From: Prunella strophiata | Lineage: Eukaryota; Chordata; Aves; Passeriformes; Prunellidae | DNA: 64,000 bases | Assembly (NCBI GenBank): GCA_036583965.1 | Contig: JAZBQD010000027.1 | Location: 29,209,001-29,273,000, forward strand | Reading direction: 5' to 3' | In this document: piece by piece, positions 55,301 to 57,479 of the stretch | Layout: each line of letters begins with the position of its first letter | Position numbering within the stretch: the stretch's first letter is position 1 | Translations under genes and position numbers: made by a program | The notes under the pieces: model-generated | What the model was told of the DNA's origin: nothing | The model's input: the letters and a program-made list of their open reading frames with translations, nothing else | Databases searched by the model: none

Positions 55301-57479
55301 ACCACAGCAGGGACAGCCAGGGGCATGGGACTGCACCTGGGCAGTGCCACTGCAGCAGGGACAGCCAGGGGCATGGAACTGCTCCTGGACAGTGCCACTG
55401 AAGCAGGGACAGCCAGGGGCACGGAACTGCACCTGGGCAGTGCCACCGCAGCAGGGACAGCCAGGGGCATGGGACTGCACCTGGGCAGTGCCACTGCAGC
55501 AGGGACAGCCAGGGGCATGGAACTGCACCTGGGCAGTGCCTCAGCAGCAGGGACAGCCAGGGGCACAGAACTGCTCCTGGGCAGTGCCACAGCAGCAGGG
55601 ACAGCCAGGGGCATGGGACTGCACCTGGGCAGTGCCACCGCAGCAGGGACAGCCAGGGGCATGGGACTGCACCTGGGCAGTGCCACTGCAGCAGGGACAG
55701 CCAGGGGCATGGAACTGCACCTGGGCAGTGCCACAGCAGCAGGGACAGCCAGGGGCATGGGACTGCACCTGGGCAGTGCCACTGCAGCAGGGACAGCCAG
55801 GGGCACAGAACTGCACCTGGGCAGTGCCGCCGCAGCAGGGACAGCCAGGGGCACGGAACTGCTCCTGGGCAGTGCCACCGCAGCAGGGACAGCCAGGGGC
55901 ATGGAACTGCACCTGGGCAGTGCCACTGCAGCAGGGACAGCCAGGGGCACAGAACTGCACCTGGGCAGTGCCACTGCAGCAGGGACAGCCAGGGGCACAG
56001 AACTGCTCCTGGGCAGTGCCACCGCAGCAGGGACAGCCAGGGGCACAGAACTGCTCCTGGGCAGTGCCACAGCAGCAGGGACAGCCAGGGGCATGGGACT
56101 GCACCTGGGCACTGCCACCGCAGCAGGGACAGCCAGGGGCATGGAACTGCACCTGGGCAGTGCCACCGCAGCAGGGACAGCCAGGGGCATGGAACTGCTC
56201 CTGGACAGTGCCACCGCAGCAGGGACAGCCAGGGGCATGGAACTGCTCCTGGGTAGTGCCACCGCAGCAGGGACAGCCAGGGGCACAGAACTGCACCTGG
56301 GCAGTGCCACCGCAGCAGGGACAGCCAGGGGCATGGAACTGCACCTGGGCAGTGCCACCGCAGCAGGGACAGCCAGGGGCATGGGACTGCACCTGGGCAG
56401 TGCCACTGCAGCAGGGACAGCCAGGGGCATGGAACTGCTCCTGGGCAGTGCCACAGCAGCAGGGACAGCCAGGGGCATGGGACTGCACCTGGGCAGTGCC
56501 ACTGCAGCAGGGACAGCCAGGGGCATGGAACTGCTCCTGGGCAGTGCCACTGCAGCAGGGACAGTCAGGGGCACAGAACTGCTCCTGGGCAGTGCCACCG
56601 CAGCAGGGACAGCCAGGGGCATGGGACTGCACCTGGGCAGTGCCACTGCCTGCACAGCACTGCAGGAGAGTCAGCCAAAGGCATGGAACTGCTCCTGGGC
56701 AATGCCACTGCCCACATGGCACCGCAGCAGGGACAGCCAGGGGCACAGAACTGCTCCTCCAGCTTCAGTCCTCCCAGCATGGCAGGAGAAACACCAGCCA
56801 CCTTGACATGCCTTGGAAACCAAGCCAAAAAGGTTCAGGAGGTTAATAATTAACAACAACAACAACAACTAATAATAATCATCATCATCATCATAATAGC
56901 AGCAACTTCAGGACTGGAGAGCAAAGGCACACACACAGACAAGAGCAGCCTTGGTGCATGCCCAGCAACCCACTGGCAGGAAGAGAGGGATGGATAGAAA
57001 CAGCCCAAGGGAAGAAAGTGGTTAAGCAGCTACTGCAAGCACTGCCTGACACATCCCAATGCACCAGGAGGGTCCCTGCTGGTTAGGGAATGAGGTAAGG
57101 CACTAGTGGTGGAGGTGGAAGGGAAGGAAACCCGAGTTTTAAGGAAGGTGACCCCTCGTGACTGCCAGCAAGGATCACTGGTTACCTGTGTAACTCATGT
57201 AGTTGTTGAAGGGCGTTCCTGTGAAATGGGTCTGGCCACAGGTGTCATTGGTGGGGTCTGGATCCCGACAGAGCTTGCTCTTTGGGGTGGGGGCAGTGTC
57301 AGCACAGAGGTCTCCTGTCTCCATGGATGGAGTGGTCTCCCTGCAGGGATCGTCGCAGGACTCCCGCTCGCTCACCCCCTTAAAGACGTGGTAGAGCCCC
57401 AGGACATGCCCCACCTCGTGGATCATGGTGTTGGTGTGGCCCTGCATGCCATAGTAAGCAGGGTTGAGGACAACTCCAC
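1253..57479 (-). CDS. PAPPA2: PAPPA2 (pappalysin-2), 3' 19 coding exons, partial at 5' end
   Basis: Secreted zinc metalloprotease of the pappalysin family of metzincins. In other vertebrates it cleaves IGFBP-5 and IGFBP-3 and so frees IGF. Seen here: a metzincin zinc site [11 protein letters not shown], a Met-turn NNYMSYT, a central Cys-containing region, five CCP modules, an LNR module and an acidic C-terminal tail, in the family order. Joined exons (minus strand): 57479-57186, 54853-54661, 53059-52938, 50805-50313, 49201-49073, 48085-47994, 47731-47538, 46418-46284, 42484-42349, 42146-41924, 32595-32424, 30262-30084, 27765-27552, 21231-21063, 19943-19811, 18729-18620, 16075-16004, 3746-3648, 1327-1253. 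Total is 3234 nt, one more than an open frame allows; the extra base is at 30160. PAPPA2 rather than PAPPA is chosen because segments such as GVSERESC and [18 protein letters not shown] match remembered PAPPA2. The N-terminal part is outside the window. Confidence 0.96.
1311..1733 (-). repeat. Tandem array of 50/55-bp units containing copies of the last exon's splice acceptor
   Basis: Eight starts of the shared segment lie at 1311 (genuine exon), 1361, 1416, 1471, 1525, 1575, 1630 and 1680, spaced 50, 55, 55, 54, 50, 55 and 50 bases. On the transcript strand each unit reads pyrimidine tract, CAG, then GTGATCCCGTTTGCTGCTGA, which is the 5' end of the final coding exon. The 5-base length difference is presence or absence of one GACAG-like block. 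One copy (1471) has lost two bases. So the array spans the 3' end of the intron and the exon boundary, and is not a purely intronic satellite. Confidence 0.95.
1734..3647 (-). other. Remainder of PAPPA2 intron 18
   Basis: Intron between the LNR3 exon and the terminal exon, beyond the tandem array. I see no additional exon, RNA gene or recognisable transposon in it. Confidence 0.7.
3648..3746 (-). CDS. PAPPA2: PAPPA2 window exon 18: LNR module 3
   Basis: Encodes the C-terminal Lin12/Notch repeat: [25 protein letters not shown], then SSTLSSRK. The Asn and the DGGD acidic residues are the calcium ligands of LNR folds. In the paralogue PAPP-A this module is required for IGFBP-4 specificity, so the segment may matter for substrate choice here too (inference). 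Exon of 99 nt, phase 0/0; acceptor TGCCCTAG|CCCTTC, donor AGGAAG|GTAAGAG. A 12.3-kb intron, the longest complete one in the window, precedes it. Confidence 0.97.
4331..4716 (-). mobile_element. CR1 LINE 3' fragment
   Basis: On the plus strand it reads as the reverse complement of an avian CR1 3' end: a degraded AATC-TGGAATCAC start, then the GACCAT-TCATTCCAACACCCCTGCC block, the GGGACATCTTCCATTAGACCAGG block, and TTTCCTCCTAATATCTAGTC further in. About 385 bases, 5'-truncated, moderately diverged. It lies in the same orientation as PAPPA2. Confidence 0.9.
6520..6720. promoter_or_regulatory. Intronic CpG cluster
   Basis: About 200 bases with many CpGs (for example GGCGGCGTGCC, CTCCCGCTCGGCC, TCCGCCGGGGCGTG, GGGCCGGAGCC) in an otherwise CpG-poor intron. 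CpG retention suggests an unmethylated regulatory element, possibly an enhancer or alternative promoter. No initiator or coding exon could be identified. Confidence 0.35.
12540..12650. promoter_or_regulatory. Small intronic CpG cluster
   Basis: Contains GCCGCCATC (a YY1-like motif), GGGGACGAGATG, TTCCGCTGG (ETS-like core) and GCGCGCTCGGCGC in about 110 bases. This composition is unlike its surroundings and could mark a regulatory element. Motif matches are by eye only. Confidence 0.35.
12668..12702. repeat. CCCT-type microsatellite
   Basis: Imperfect tetranucleotide run of CCCT with one CTTC interruption; purine-rich on the transcript strand. Confidence 0.9.
14110..14330 (+). mobile_element. 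Probable ancient CR1/L3-like LINE relic
   Basis: AGATCTGGGTGTACTTGTTG, then ATCTCAGGATATCTGA and a CAGACTGATGCAACTGCAG stretch resemble the end of the CR1/L3 reverse transcriptase ORF (the 'dLGV-vD' region). It is heavily diverged, with no long intact reading frame. A profile search would be needed to fix the family and ends. Confidence 0.4.
16004..16075 (-). CDS. PAPPA2: PAPPA2 window exon 17: end of CCP5
   Basis: A 72-nt exon encoding 24 residues that include [19 protein letters not shown] and the closing SCE. It finishes CCP5 with the expected two cysteines and Trp. It is symmetrical (phase 0/0), so skipping it would keep the frame but break the sushi fold. Acceptor CTCCCAG|AACATT, donor TGTGAG|GTAAGC. 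Confidence 0.95.
16076..18619 (-). other. PAPPA2 intron 16
   Basis: Contains a short plus-strand CR1 tail (16331-16405) next to an alternating CA/TG tract near 16310-16330, and a small CpG-containing stretch near 17680-17760. No exon-like sequence seen. Confidence 0.8.
16331..16405 (+). mobile_element. CR1 LINE 3' tail
   Basis: GGTTGGACTTGCTGATCTTG, then TTTTCCAGCCTTAGTGATTC and TATGTTTCTAT: the conserved last ~70 bases of an avian CR1 with the ATTCTATG-type terminal repeat. Opposite in orientation to PAPPA2. Confidence 0.85.
18620..18729 (-). CDS. PAPPA2: PAPPA2 window exon 16: CCP5 middle
   Basis: Encodes [32 protein letters not shown] and TRVQ, with one N-glycosylation site (NVT). The block [14 protein letters not shown] is diagnostic against remembered PAPPA2. 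Exon of 110 nt, phase 1 in and phase 0 out; acceptor CCCACAG|GTGCTG, donor GTCCAG|GTAAAA. Confidence 0.96.
18730..19810 (-). other. PAPPA2 intron 15
   Basis: About 1.1 kb between the two CCP5 exons. I see nothing in it beyond the splice sites. Confidence 0.75.
19811..19943 (-). CDS. PAPPA2: PAPPA2 window exon 15: CCP4 end and CCP5 start
   Basis: Encodes [18 protein letters not shown], then [20 protein letters not shown]. These match human almost unchanged. Exon of 133 nt, phase 0 in and phase 1 out; acceptor TTTGCAG|GTTCCC, donor GGCATAG|GTGAGG. The GIG-A junction with the next exon is split after the first base of Gly. Confidence 0.97.
19944..21062 (-). other. PAPPA2 intron 14
   Basis: About 1.1 kb between the CCP4 exons, a large part of which looks like a retroviral LTR (20670-20990). 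Confidence 0.75.
20670..20990 (-). mobile_element. Probable solo LTR of an endogenous retrovirus
   Basis: On the minus strand there is a TATA-like CTATAAAAGCAGGCTC, about 100 bases later a TTTATTAAACA polyadenylation-type signal, and a TTTCCAACA end; these are the U3-R-U5 landmarks of an LTR. No internal viral genes are next to it. I could not find a clear target-site duplication, so the ends are approximate. Confidence 0.45.
21063..21231 (-). CDS. PAPPA2: PAPPA2 window exon 14: CCP3 end and CCP4
   Basis: Encodes [17 protein letters not shown] (end of CCP3), then [19 protein letters not shown] and [14 protein letters not shown] (CCP4). NCT is an N-glycosylation site. The match to human around [12 protein letters not shown] and LDSQCVL is nearly residue for residue. 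Exon of 169 nt, phase 2 in and phase 0 out; acceptor CCCCAG|GAAGTT, donor CAGCAG|GTGAGT. Confidence 0.97.
22210..22312. repeat. Two-copy imperfect tandem repeat
   Basis: TGTGGGGCCACCCA followed about 30 bases later by GGT-CAGGGTCA occurs twice in a row, about 50 bases apart. Confidence 0.55.
23593..23623. repeat. Poly-A/TA microsatellite
   Basis: About a dozen A residues followed by roughly ten TA units. Confidence 0.92.
24728..24853 (-). mobile_element. CR1 LINE 3' fragment
   Basis: Reverse-complement CR1 tail on the plus strand: AATCATGGAATTGTTTTGG, AAAGGACCTTAAAGATCATC and CTGCCATGGACAGGGACACC. About 125 bases, same orientation as PAPPA2. Confidence 0.9.
27552..27765 (-). CDS. PAPPA2: PAPPA2 window exon 13: CCP2 end and CCP3
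   Basis: Encodes [17 protein letters not shown] closing CCP2, then [19 protein letters not shown] and [15 protein letters not shown] for CCP3. All module cysteines and the Trp of the sushi core are present. Exon of 214 nt, phase 1 in and phase 2 out; acceptor GGGTCAG|GGACA, donor CTAAGAA|GTAAGT. The exon is open and well conserved downstream of the frame break in the previous exon, which argues against long-standing decay. Confidence 0.96.
28201..28375 (-). mobile_element. CR1 LINE 3' fragment
   Basis: AATCATGGAATGGTTTGGGC, then GGAAAGGACCTTTAAAGG and CCATGGACAGGGACATC, extending into the GGGCAACCTG block. A typical reverse-complement avian CR1 end. Confidence 0.92.
29324..29341. repeat. Homopolymer T run
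   Basis: Eighteen consecutive T residues. Confidence 0.95.
30084..30262 (-). CDS. PAPPA2: PAPPA2 window exon 12: CCP1 end and CCP2, with a one-base frame break
   Basis: The first 34 codons give [18 protein letters not shown] and [12 protein letters not shown], then TGA at 30158-30160. One base on, the expected frame resumes as [18 protein letters not shown] and IPPAKLQ and splices correctly into the next exon. Counting 59 codons, one extra base and one donor-side base gives 179 nt, so a single inserted T on the coding strand (A at 30160) explains the break. Human has YANFSC at this point. Read literally, the protein ends within CCP2. The acceptor is a tandem TGCAGCAG; the first AG matches the human residue count, the second (exon start 30259) would drop one Gln. 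Donor TTCAAG|GTATGG. Confidence 0.93.
30263..32423 (-). other. PAPPA2 intron 11
   Basis: Contains a short plus-strand CR1 tail (30912-30975). Nothing else recognised. Confidence 0.78.
30912..30975 (+). mobile_element. CR1 LINE 3' tail
   Basis: GAGTTGGACTAAGTGATC, then AGGTCCCTTCCAACCCC and TTCTATGATTTC: the last ~65 bases of a CR1, opposite in orientation to PAPPA2. Confidence 0.9.
32424..32595 (-). CDS. PAPPA2: PAPPA2 window exon 11: CCP module 1
   Basis: Encodes the first complement-control-protein (sushi) module: [37 protein letters not shown] (with an NCS glycosylation site) and GKRLGSMQ. The Cys spacing and the order match the human segment beginning CIHRPCG. Exon of 172 nt, phase 2 in (completing a Ser codon) and phase 0 out. 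Acceptor TCCACAG|TTGTG, donor ATGCAG|GTGAGT. It follows a 9.3-kb intron, the second longest in the window. Confidence 0.95.
34586..34705 (-). mobile_element. CR1 LINE fragment
   Basis: TTTCCACTAGACCAGGTTGC, TCCAAGCCCCCTCCAA and TTCCCTGGGCAGCCAGTGCC follow the reverse-complement CR1 consensus; the terminal segment is missing. Confidence 0.8.
38361..38528 (-). mobile_element. CR1 LINE 3' fragment, different subfamily
   Basis: ACAGAATTGTTTAGGCTGG, GTCCAACCATTAATCCAGC and CCACCACTAACCCATGTCCC match the CR1 subfamily that has the 'cactgccaag' block, in reverse complement. About 170 bases. Confidence 0.82.
39956..39974. repeat. C-rich run
   Basis: Near-homopolymer C tract with two A interruptions. 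Confidence 0.85.
40615..40630. repeat. Homopolymer A run
   Basis: Sixteen consecutive A residues. Confidence 0.95.
41421..41838 (-). mobile_element. Passerine-type ERV LTR, probably solo
   Basis: On the minus strand it runs from TGTGGCAGCCACATTTC through TTTTTCTCCTGGGAAGC, ACAATTCTTATCTCATTTGC and TTCTCCTGTGTTGTGCTC to a TATAATAATAAAACAGCC polyadenylation region. I recognise this as a common passerine endogenous-retrovirus LTR pattern. No internal viral sequence adjoins it. The ends are approximate because no target-site duplication was found. It lies about 85 bases past the donor of exon 10, in the same orientation as the gene. Confidence 0.6.
41924..42146 (-). CDS. PAPPA2: PAPPA2 window exon 10
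   Basis: Encodes [18 protein letters not shown], then [20 protein letters not shown], and a variable, Cys/His-containing tail EGCGHHCY before the junction. NVTH and NFSS are N-glycosylation sites. It matches PAPPA2 through the SCQHNPL-INVTH and LLNFSSP-VGI-AVALR blocks. Exon of 223 nt, phase 1 in and phase 2 out. Acceptor CTCACAG|GGACG, donor CTACAG|GTAGGG. An LTR-like element begins about 85 bases past the donor. Confidence 0.95.
42147..42348 (-). other. PAPPA2 intron 9 (202 bp)
   Basis: Short intron between exons 9 and 10; nothing but splice signals seen. Confidence 0.85.
42349..42484 (-). CDS. PAPPA2: PAPPA2 window exon 9
   Basis: Encodes [19 protein letters not shown], then [16 protein letters not shown] with one N-glycosylation site (NRS). 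The remembered human counterpart is VCFNRPGEARAIFIFLTT with LTD and N-S-L-G conserved. Exon of 136 nt, phase 0 in and phase 1 out; acceptor TTTCCTAG|GTTTGC, donor CTTTGG|GTGAGA. A solo LTR ends only 40 bases before this acceptor, leaving a short pyrimidine tract between. Confidence 0.94.
42525..42825 (-). mobile_element. Solo LTR of an endogenous retrovirus, 301 bp with target-site duplication
   Basis: The minus strand starts TGTCACCCTG and ends CAGTGACA, so the termini are a perfect 6-base inverted repeat (TGTCAC/GTGACA). It is flanked by the identical 7-base direct repeat GGAACAC at 42518-42524 and 42826-42832. Inside are a TATA box (CTATAAATGC, 42618-42623) and a polyadenylation signal AATAAA (42599-42604). 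There are no viral genes: the two LTRs of a provirus have recombined to one. It is in the same orientation as PAPPA2 and only 40 bases from the exon 9 acceptor. Confidence 0.88.
44548..44686 (+). mobile_element. CR1 LINE 3' fragment
   Basis: GATCTAGTGGAAGGTGTCTC, TGCTCATGGCAGTGGGGTTT and AGCTCCTTCCCAGCCCTAAC follow the sense-strand CR1 3' end. Opposite orientation to PAPPA2. Confidence 0.85.
44963..44986. repeat. Homopolymer A run
   Basis: Twenty-four consecutive A residues. Confidence 0.95.
46155..46181. repeat. Perfect 11-bp inverted repeat with 5-base loop
   Basis: CTAAAACTACT, loop ACATG, AGTAGTTTTAG. Just before it, AGTAGTCTAA occurs twice more, giving a small nest of related direct and inverted copies (46128-46181). 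Confidence 0.85.
46284..46418 (-). CDS. PAPPA2: PAPPA2 window exon 8
   Basis: Encodes 45 residues with [17 protein letters not shown] and, at the end, GVWLK. This is one of the less conserved segments of the protein; the anchors to PAPPA2 are the first Cys, WFPC and VWLK. Exon of 135 nt, symmetrical phase 0/0, so skipping it would keep the frame. Acceptor CTTTCAG|GTATGT, donor CTCAAG|GTAAGT. Confidence 0.93.
46419..47537 (-). other. PAPPA2 intron 7
   Basis: About 1.1 kb between exons 7 and 8; no element recognised. Confidence 0.75.
47538..47731 (-). CDS. PAPPA2: PAPPA2 window exon 7
   Basis: Encodes [38 protein letters not shown] and [11 protein letters not shown]. All cysteines expected from the PAPPA2 alignment are present. 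It closes the Cys-rich repeat begun in the previous exon. Exon of 194 nt, phase 1 in and phase 0 out; acceptor CTGCAG|GGGAGC, donor GTGAAG|GTGAGT. Confidence 0.96.
47994..48085 (-). CDS. PAPPA2: PAPPA2 window exon 6: Cys-rich ECDDGD repeat
   Basis: Encodes [18 protein letters not shown] followed by KGFNCVG. The acidic CDDG-N-GDGC pattern is the small Cys-rich repeat shared by pappalysins and several bacterial surface proteins (DUF4215 type), usually regarded as a calcium-binding-like or structural knot. The exon is 92 nt, phase 2 in and phase 1 out. Acceptor CTCTTAG|GAGCC, donor GTGTTG|GTGAGT. Confidence 0.95.
48086..49072 (-). other. PAPPA2 intron 5
   Basis: About 1.0 kb between exons 5 and 6; nothing recognised besides splice signals. 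The neighbouring intron 6 (47732-47993) is only 262 bases. Confidence 0.75.
49073..49201 (-). CDS. PAPPA2: PAPPA2 window exon 5: fibronectin-like strand region
   Basis: Encodes [17 protein letters not shown], then [20 protein letters not shown]. The pattern of a Tyr-rich strand followed by a proline-rich segment resembles the end of a fibronectin-III-like fold; that fold call is inference. CGDGK begins the Cys-rich repeat that continues in the next exon. Exon of 129 nt, phase 2 in and phase 2 out; acceptor CTGCAG|GGAAGT, donor GACCAC|GTAAGT. Confidence 0.96.
49202..50312 (-). other. PAPPA2 intron 4
   Basis: 1.1-kb intron, about two thirds of which is an antisense ERV LTR (49425-50134). Confidence 0.8.
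49425..50134 (+). mobile_element. ERV LTR, probably ERVL-type
   Basis: Plus-strand landmarks: GACCCCTGACCCATTCCAGG, CATGCATGCTTAATAGCC, ATGAATATGCATTTGTAC, TGTAAATAAAAGGC (polyadenylation signal), CTGCAATAAACACAC (second signal) and GAGAGTCTTTGTCTATCA. This is a recognisable avian ERV LTR pattern. No gag, pol or env sequence adjoins it. The ends are approximate; no duplication found. Opposite orientation to PAPPA2. Confidence 0.6.
50313..50805 (-). CDS. PAPPA2: PAPPA2 window exon 4: large central exon
   Basis: The largest exon in the window (493 nt, 163 full codons). It starts [18 protein letters not shown], includes the N-glycosylation site NMTV, and continues through [16 protein letters not shown] and [15 protein letters not shown] to QFTD. 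These blocks match PAPPA2 closely. It belongs to the central part of the protein between the protease and the CCP modules, for which I assign no enzymatic role. Phase 1 in, phase 2 out; acceptor TGCCAG|GTCCCC, donor CGACAC|GTGAGT. An open frame continues about 250 bases upstream into the intron but shows no homology and is not coding. Confidence 0.97.
50806..52937 (-). other. PAPPA2 intron 3
   Basis: 2.1 kb between exons 3 and 4; contains an LTR-like element (51085-51600) and otherwise nothing recognised. Confidence 0.78.
51085..51600 (+). mobile_element. Probable ERV LTR
   Basis: The 3' part TTTGCCTGAAAGCCCCTAAT, TGCAAAATTATACTAATCTG, GAGGGAGGGGGTTTACATTC and GCAGATACCTGTTTTTTTC resembles a common passerine ERV LTR end, preceded by a T/G-rich stretch (51340-51410) and an ACAGGGTGTCAGGTCAC block. 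Divergent; ends approximate; no internal viral genes. Confidence 0.5.
52938..53059 (-). CDS. PAPPA2: PAPPA2 window exon 3
   Basis: Encodes [20 protein letters not shown] and then [14 protein letters not shown], a region just after the protease that is strongly conserved in pappalysins. The exon is 122 nt, phase 2 in and phase 1 out, donor GCAGAAG|GTAAATG. The acceptor is a tandem site, TCAGCAG. I placed the boundary after the second AG because this matches the residue count of human PAPPA2; use of the first AG (exon start 53062) would add one Ser. Confidence 0.94.
53060..54660 (-). other. PAPPA2 intron 2
   Basis: 1.6 kb between exons 2 and 3. A CR1-type fragment occupies 54496-54622 close to the donor; the rest shows nothing recognisable. 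Confidence 0.8.
54496..54622 (-). mobile_element. CR1-type LINE fragment next to the exon 2 donor
   Basis: ATCACACAATCACAGGGTTG, GAAGAGACCTCCAAGATC, ATCGAGTCCAACCTG and CACATCCAATC follow a young CR1 subfamily end in reverse complement. It ends about 38 bases from the exon 2 splice donor. Confidence 0.8.
54661..54853 (-). CDS. PAPPA2: PAPPA2 window exon 2: end of protease domain
   Basis: Continues directly from the Met-turn (the split Asp codon gives DDD). It carries [18 protein letters not shown], the conserved final helix of the pappalysin catalytic domain, then the linker [12 protein letters not shown] and the start of the next beta-rich segment, WLPPISGV. The exon is 193 nt, phase 1 in and phase 2 out. 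Acceptor CCCCAG|ATGATG, donor GAGAG|GTGAGG. Its two introns both hold repeats close to the exon: a CR1 fragment begins about 40 bases past the donor, and the 48-bp minisatellite ends about 190 bases before the acceptor in transcript order. Confidence 0.97.
55045..56654. repeat. 48-bp minisatellite, 33 units in exact register
   Basis: Unit starts fall at 55071 + 48n up to 56607 with no insertion or deletion. The core is GCAGCAGGGACAGCCAGGGG followed by CATGG/CACGG/CACAG, AACTGC or GACTGC, (A/T)CCTGG and GCAGTGCCA. Units differ only at a handful of fixed positions. Because 48 is a multiple of 3 and the unit lacks stops, long open frames run through it on both strands; the 16-residue readings (such as [16 protein letters not shown]) are not evidence of a protein. 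It is intronic in PAPPA2. Confidence 0.97.
56655..56760. repeat. Degenerate edge of the 48-bp minisatellite
   Basis: Two decayed units with indels (CAGCACTGCAGGAGAGTCAG, then CACATGGCACCGCAGCAGGG) adjoin the perfect array, as expected at an old array edge. Confidence 0.85.
56852..56896. repeat. Compound AAC/AAT/ATC microsatellite
   Basis: Runs of AAC, then AAT, then ATC trinucleotides about 100 bases from the minisatellite edge. Confidence 0.93.
57186..57479 (-). CDS. PAPPA2: PAPPA2 window exon 1: metzincin zinc-binding active site
   Basis: Encodes the catalytic helix of the protease. The 11-residue HEXXHXXGXXH motif is [11 protein letters not shown] at 57388-57420: three histidines bind zinc and the glutamate is the general base. 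The Met-turn methionine is at 57196-57198 in NNYMSYT. In between, [24 protein letters not shown] and the Cys-rich CRDPDP segment are typical of PAPPA2, and NDTC is an N-glycosylation site. The exon is 294 nt: two bases completing a Gly codon, 97 codons, then one base of the next codon. Acceptor reads TTCCAG|GTGG and donor ACACAG|GTAACC. The preceding exon is not in the window. Confidence 0.97.

Larger units (their letters stand above)
54854..57185 (-). other. PAPPA2 intron 1 of the window
   Basis: 2.3 kb separating the two catalytic-domain exons; more than two thirds of it is the 48-bp minisatellite and its degenerate edge, followed by a trinucleotide repeat. Confidence 0.9.

Noticed and set aside
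55045..56654. CRISPR array
   Set aside because: Units are contiguous, with no unique spacers, in a vertebrate intron. It is a minisatellite.
54666..56846. Very long open frames (up to 726 codons plus, 550 codons minus) through the 48-bp array
   Set aside because: They arise because the repeat unit is a multiple of three and lacks stops, so most frames are open at once. The region is intronic between two correctly phased PAPPA2 exons and shows no codon preference for one frame.
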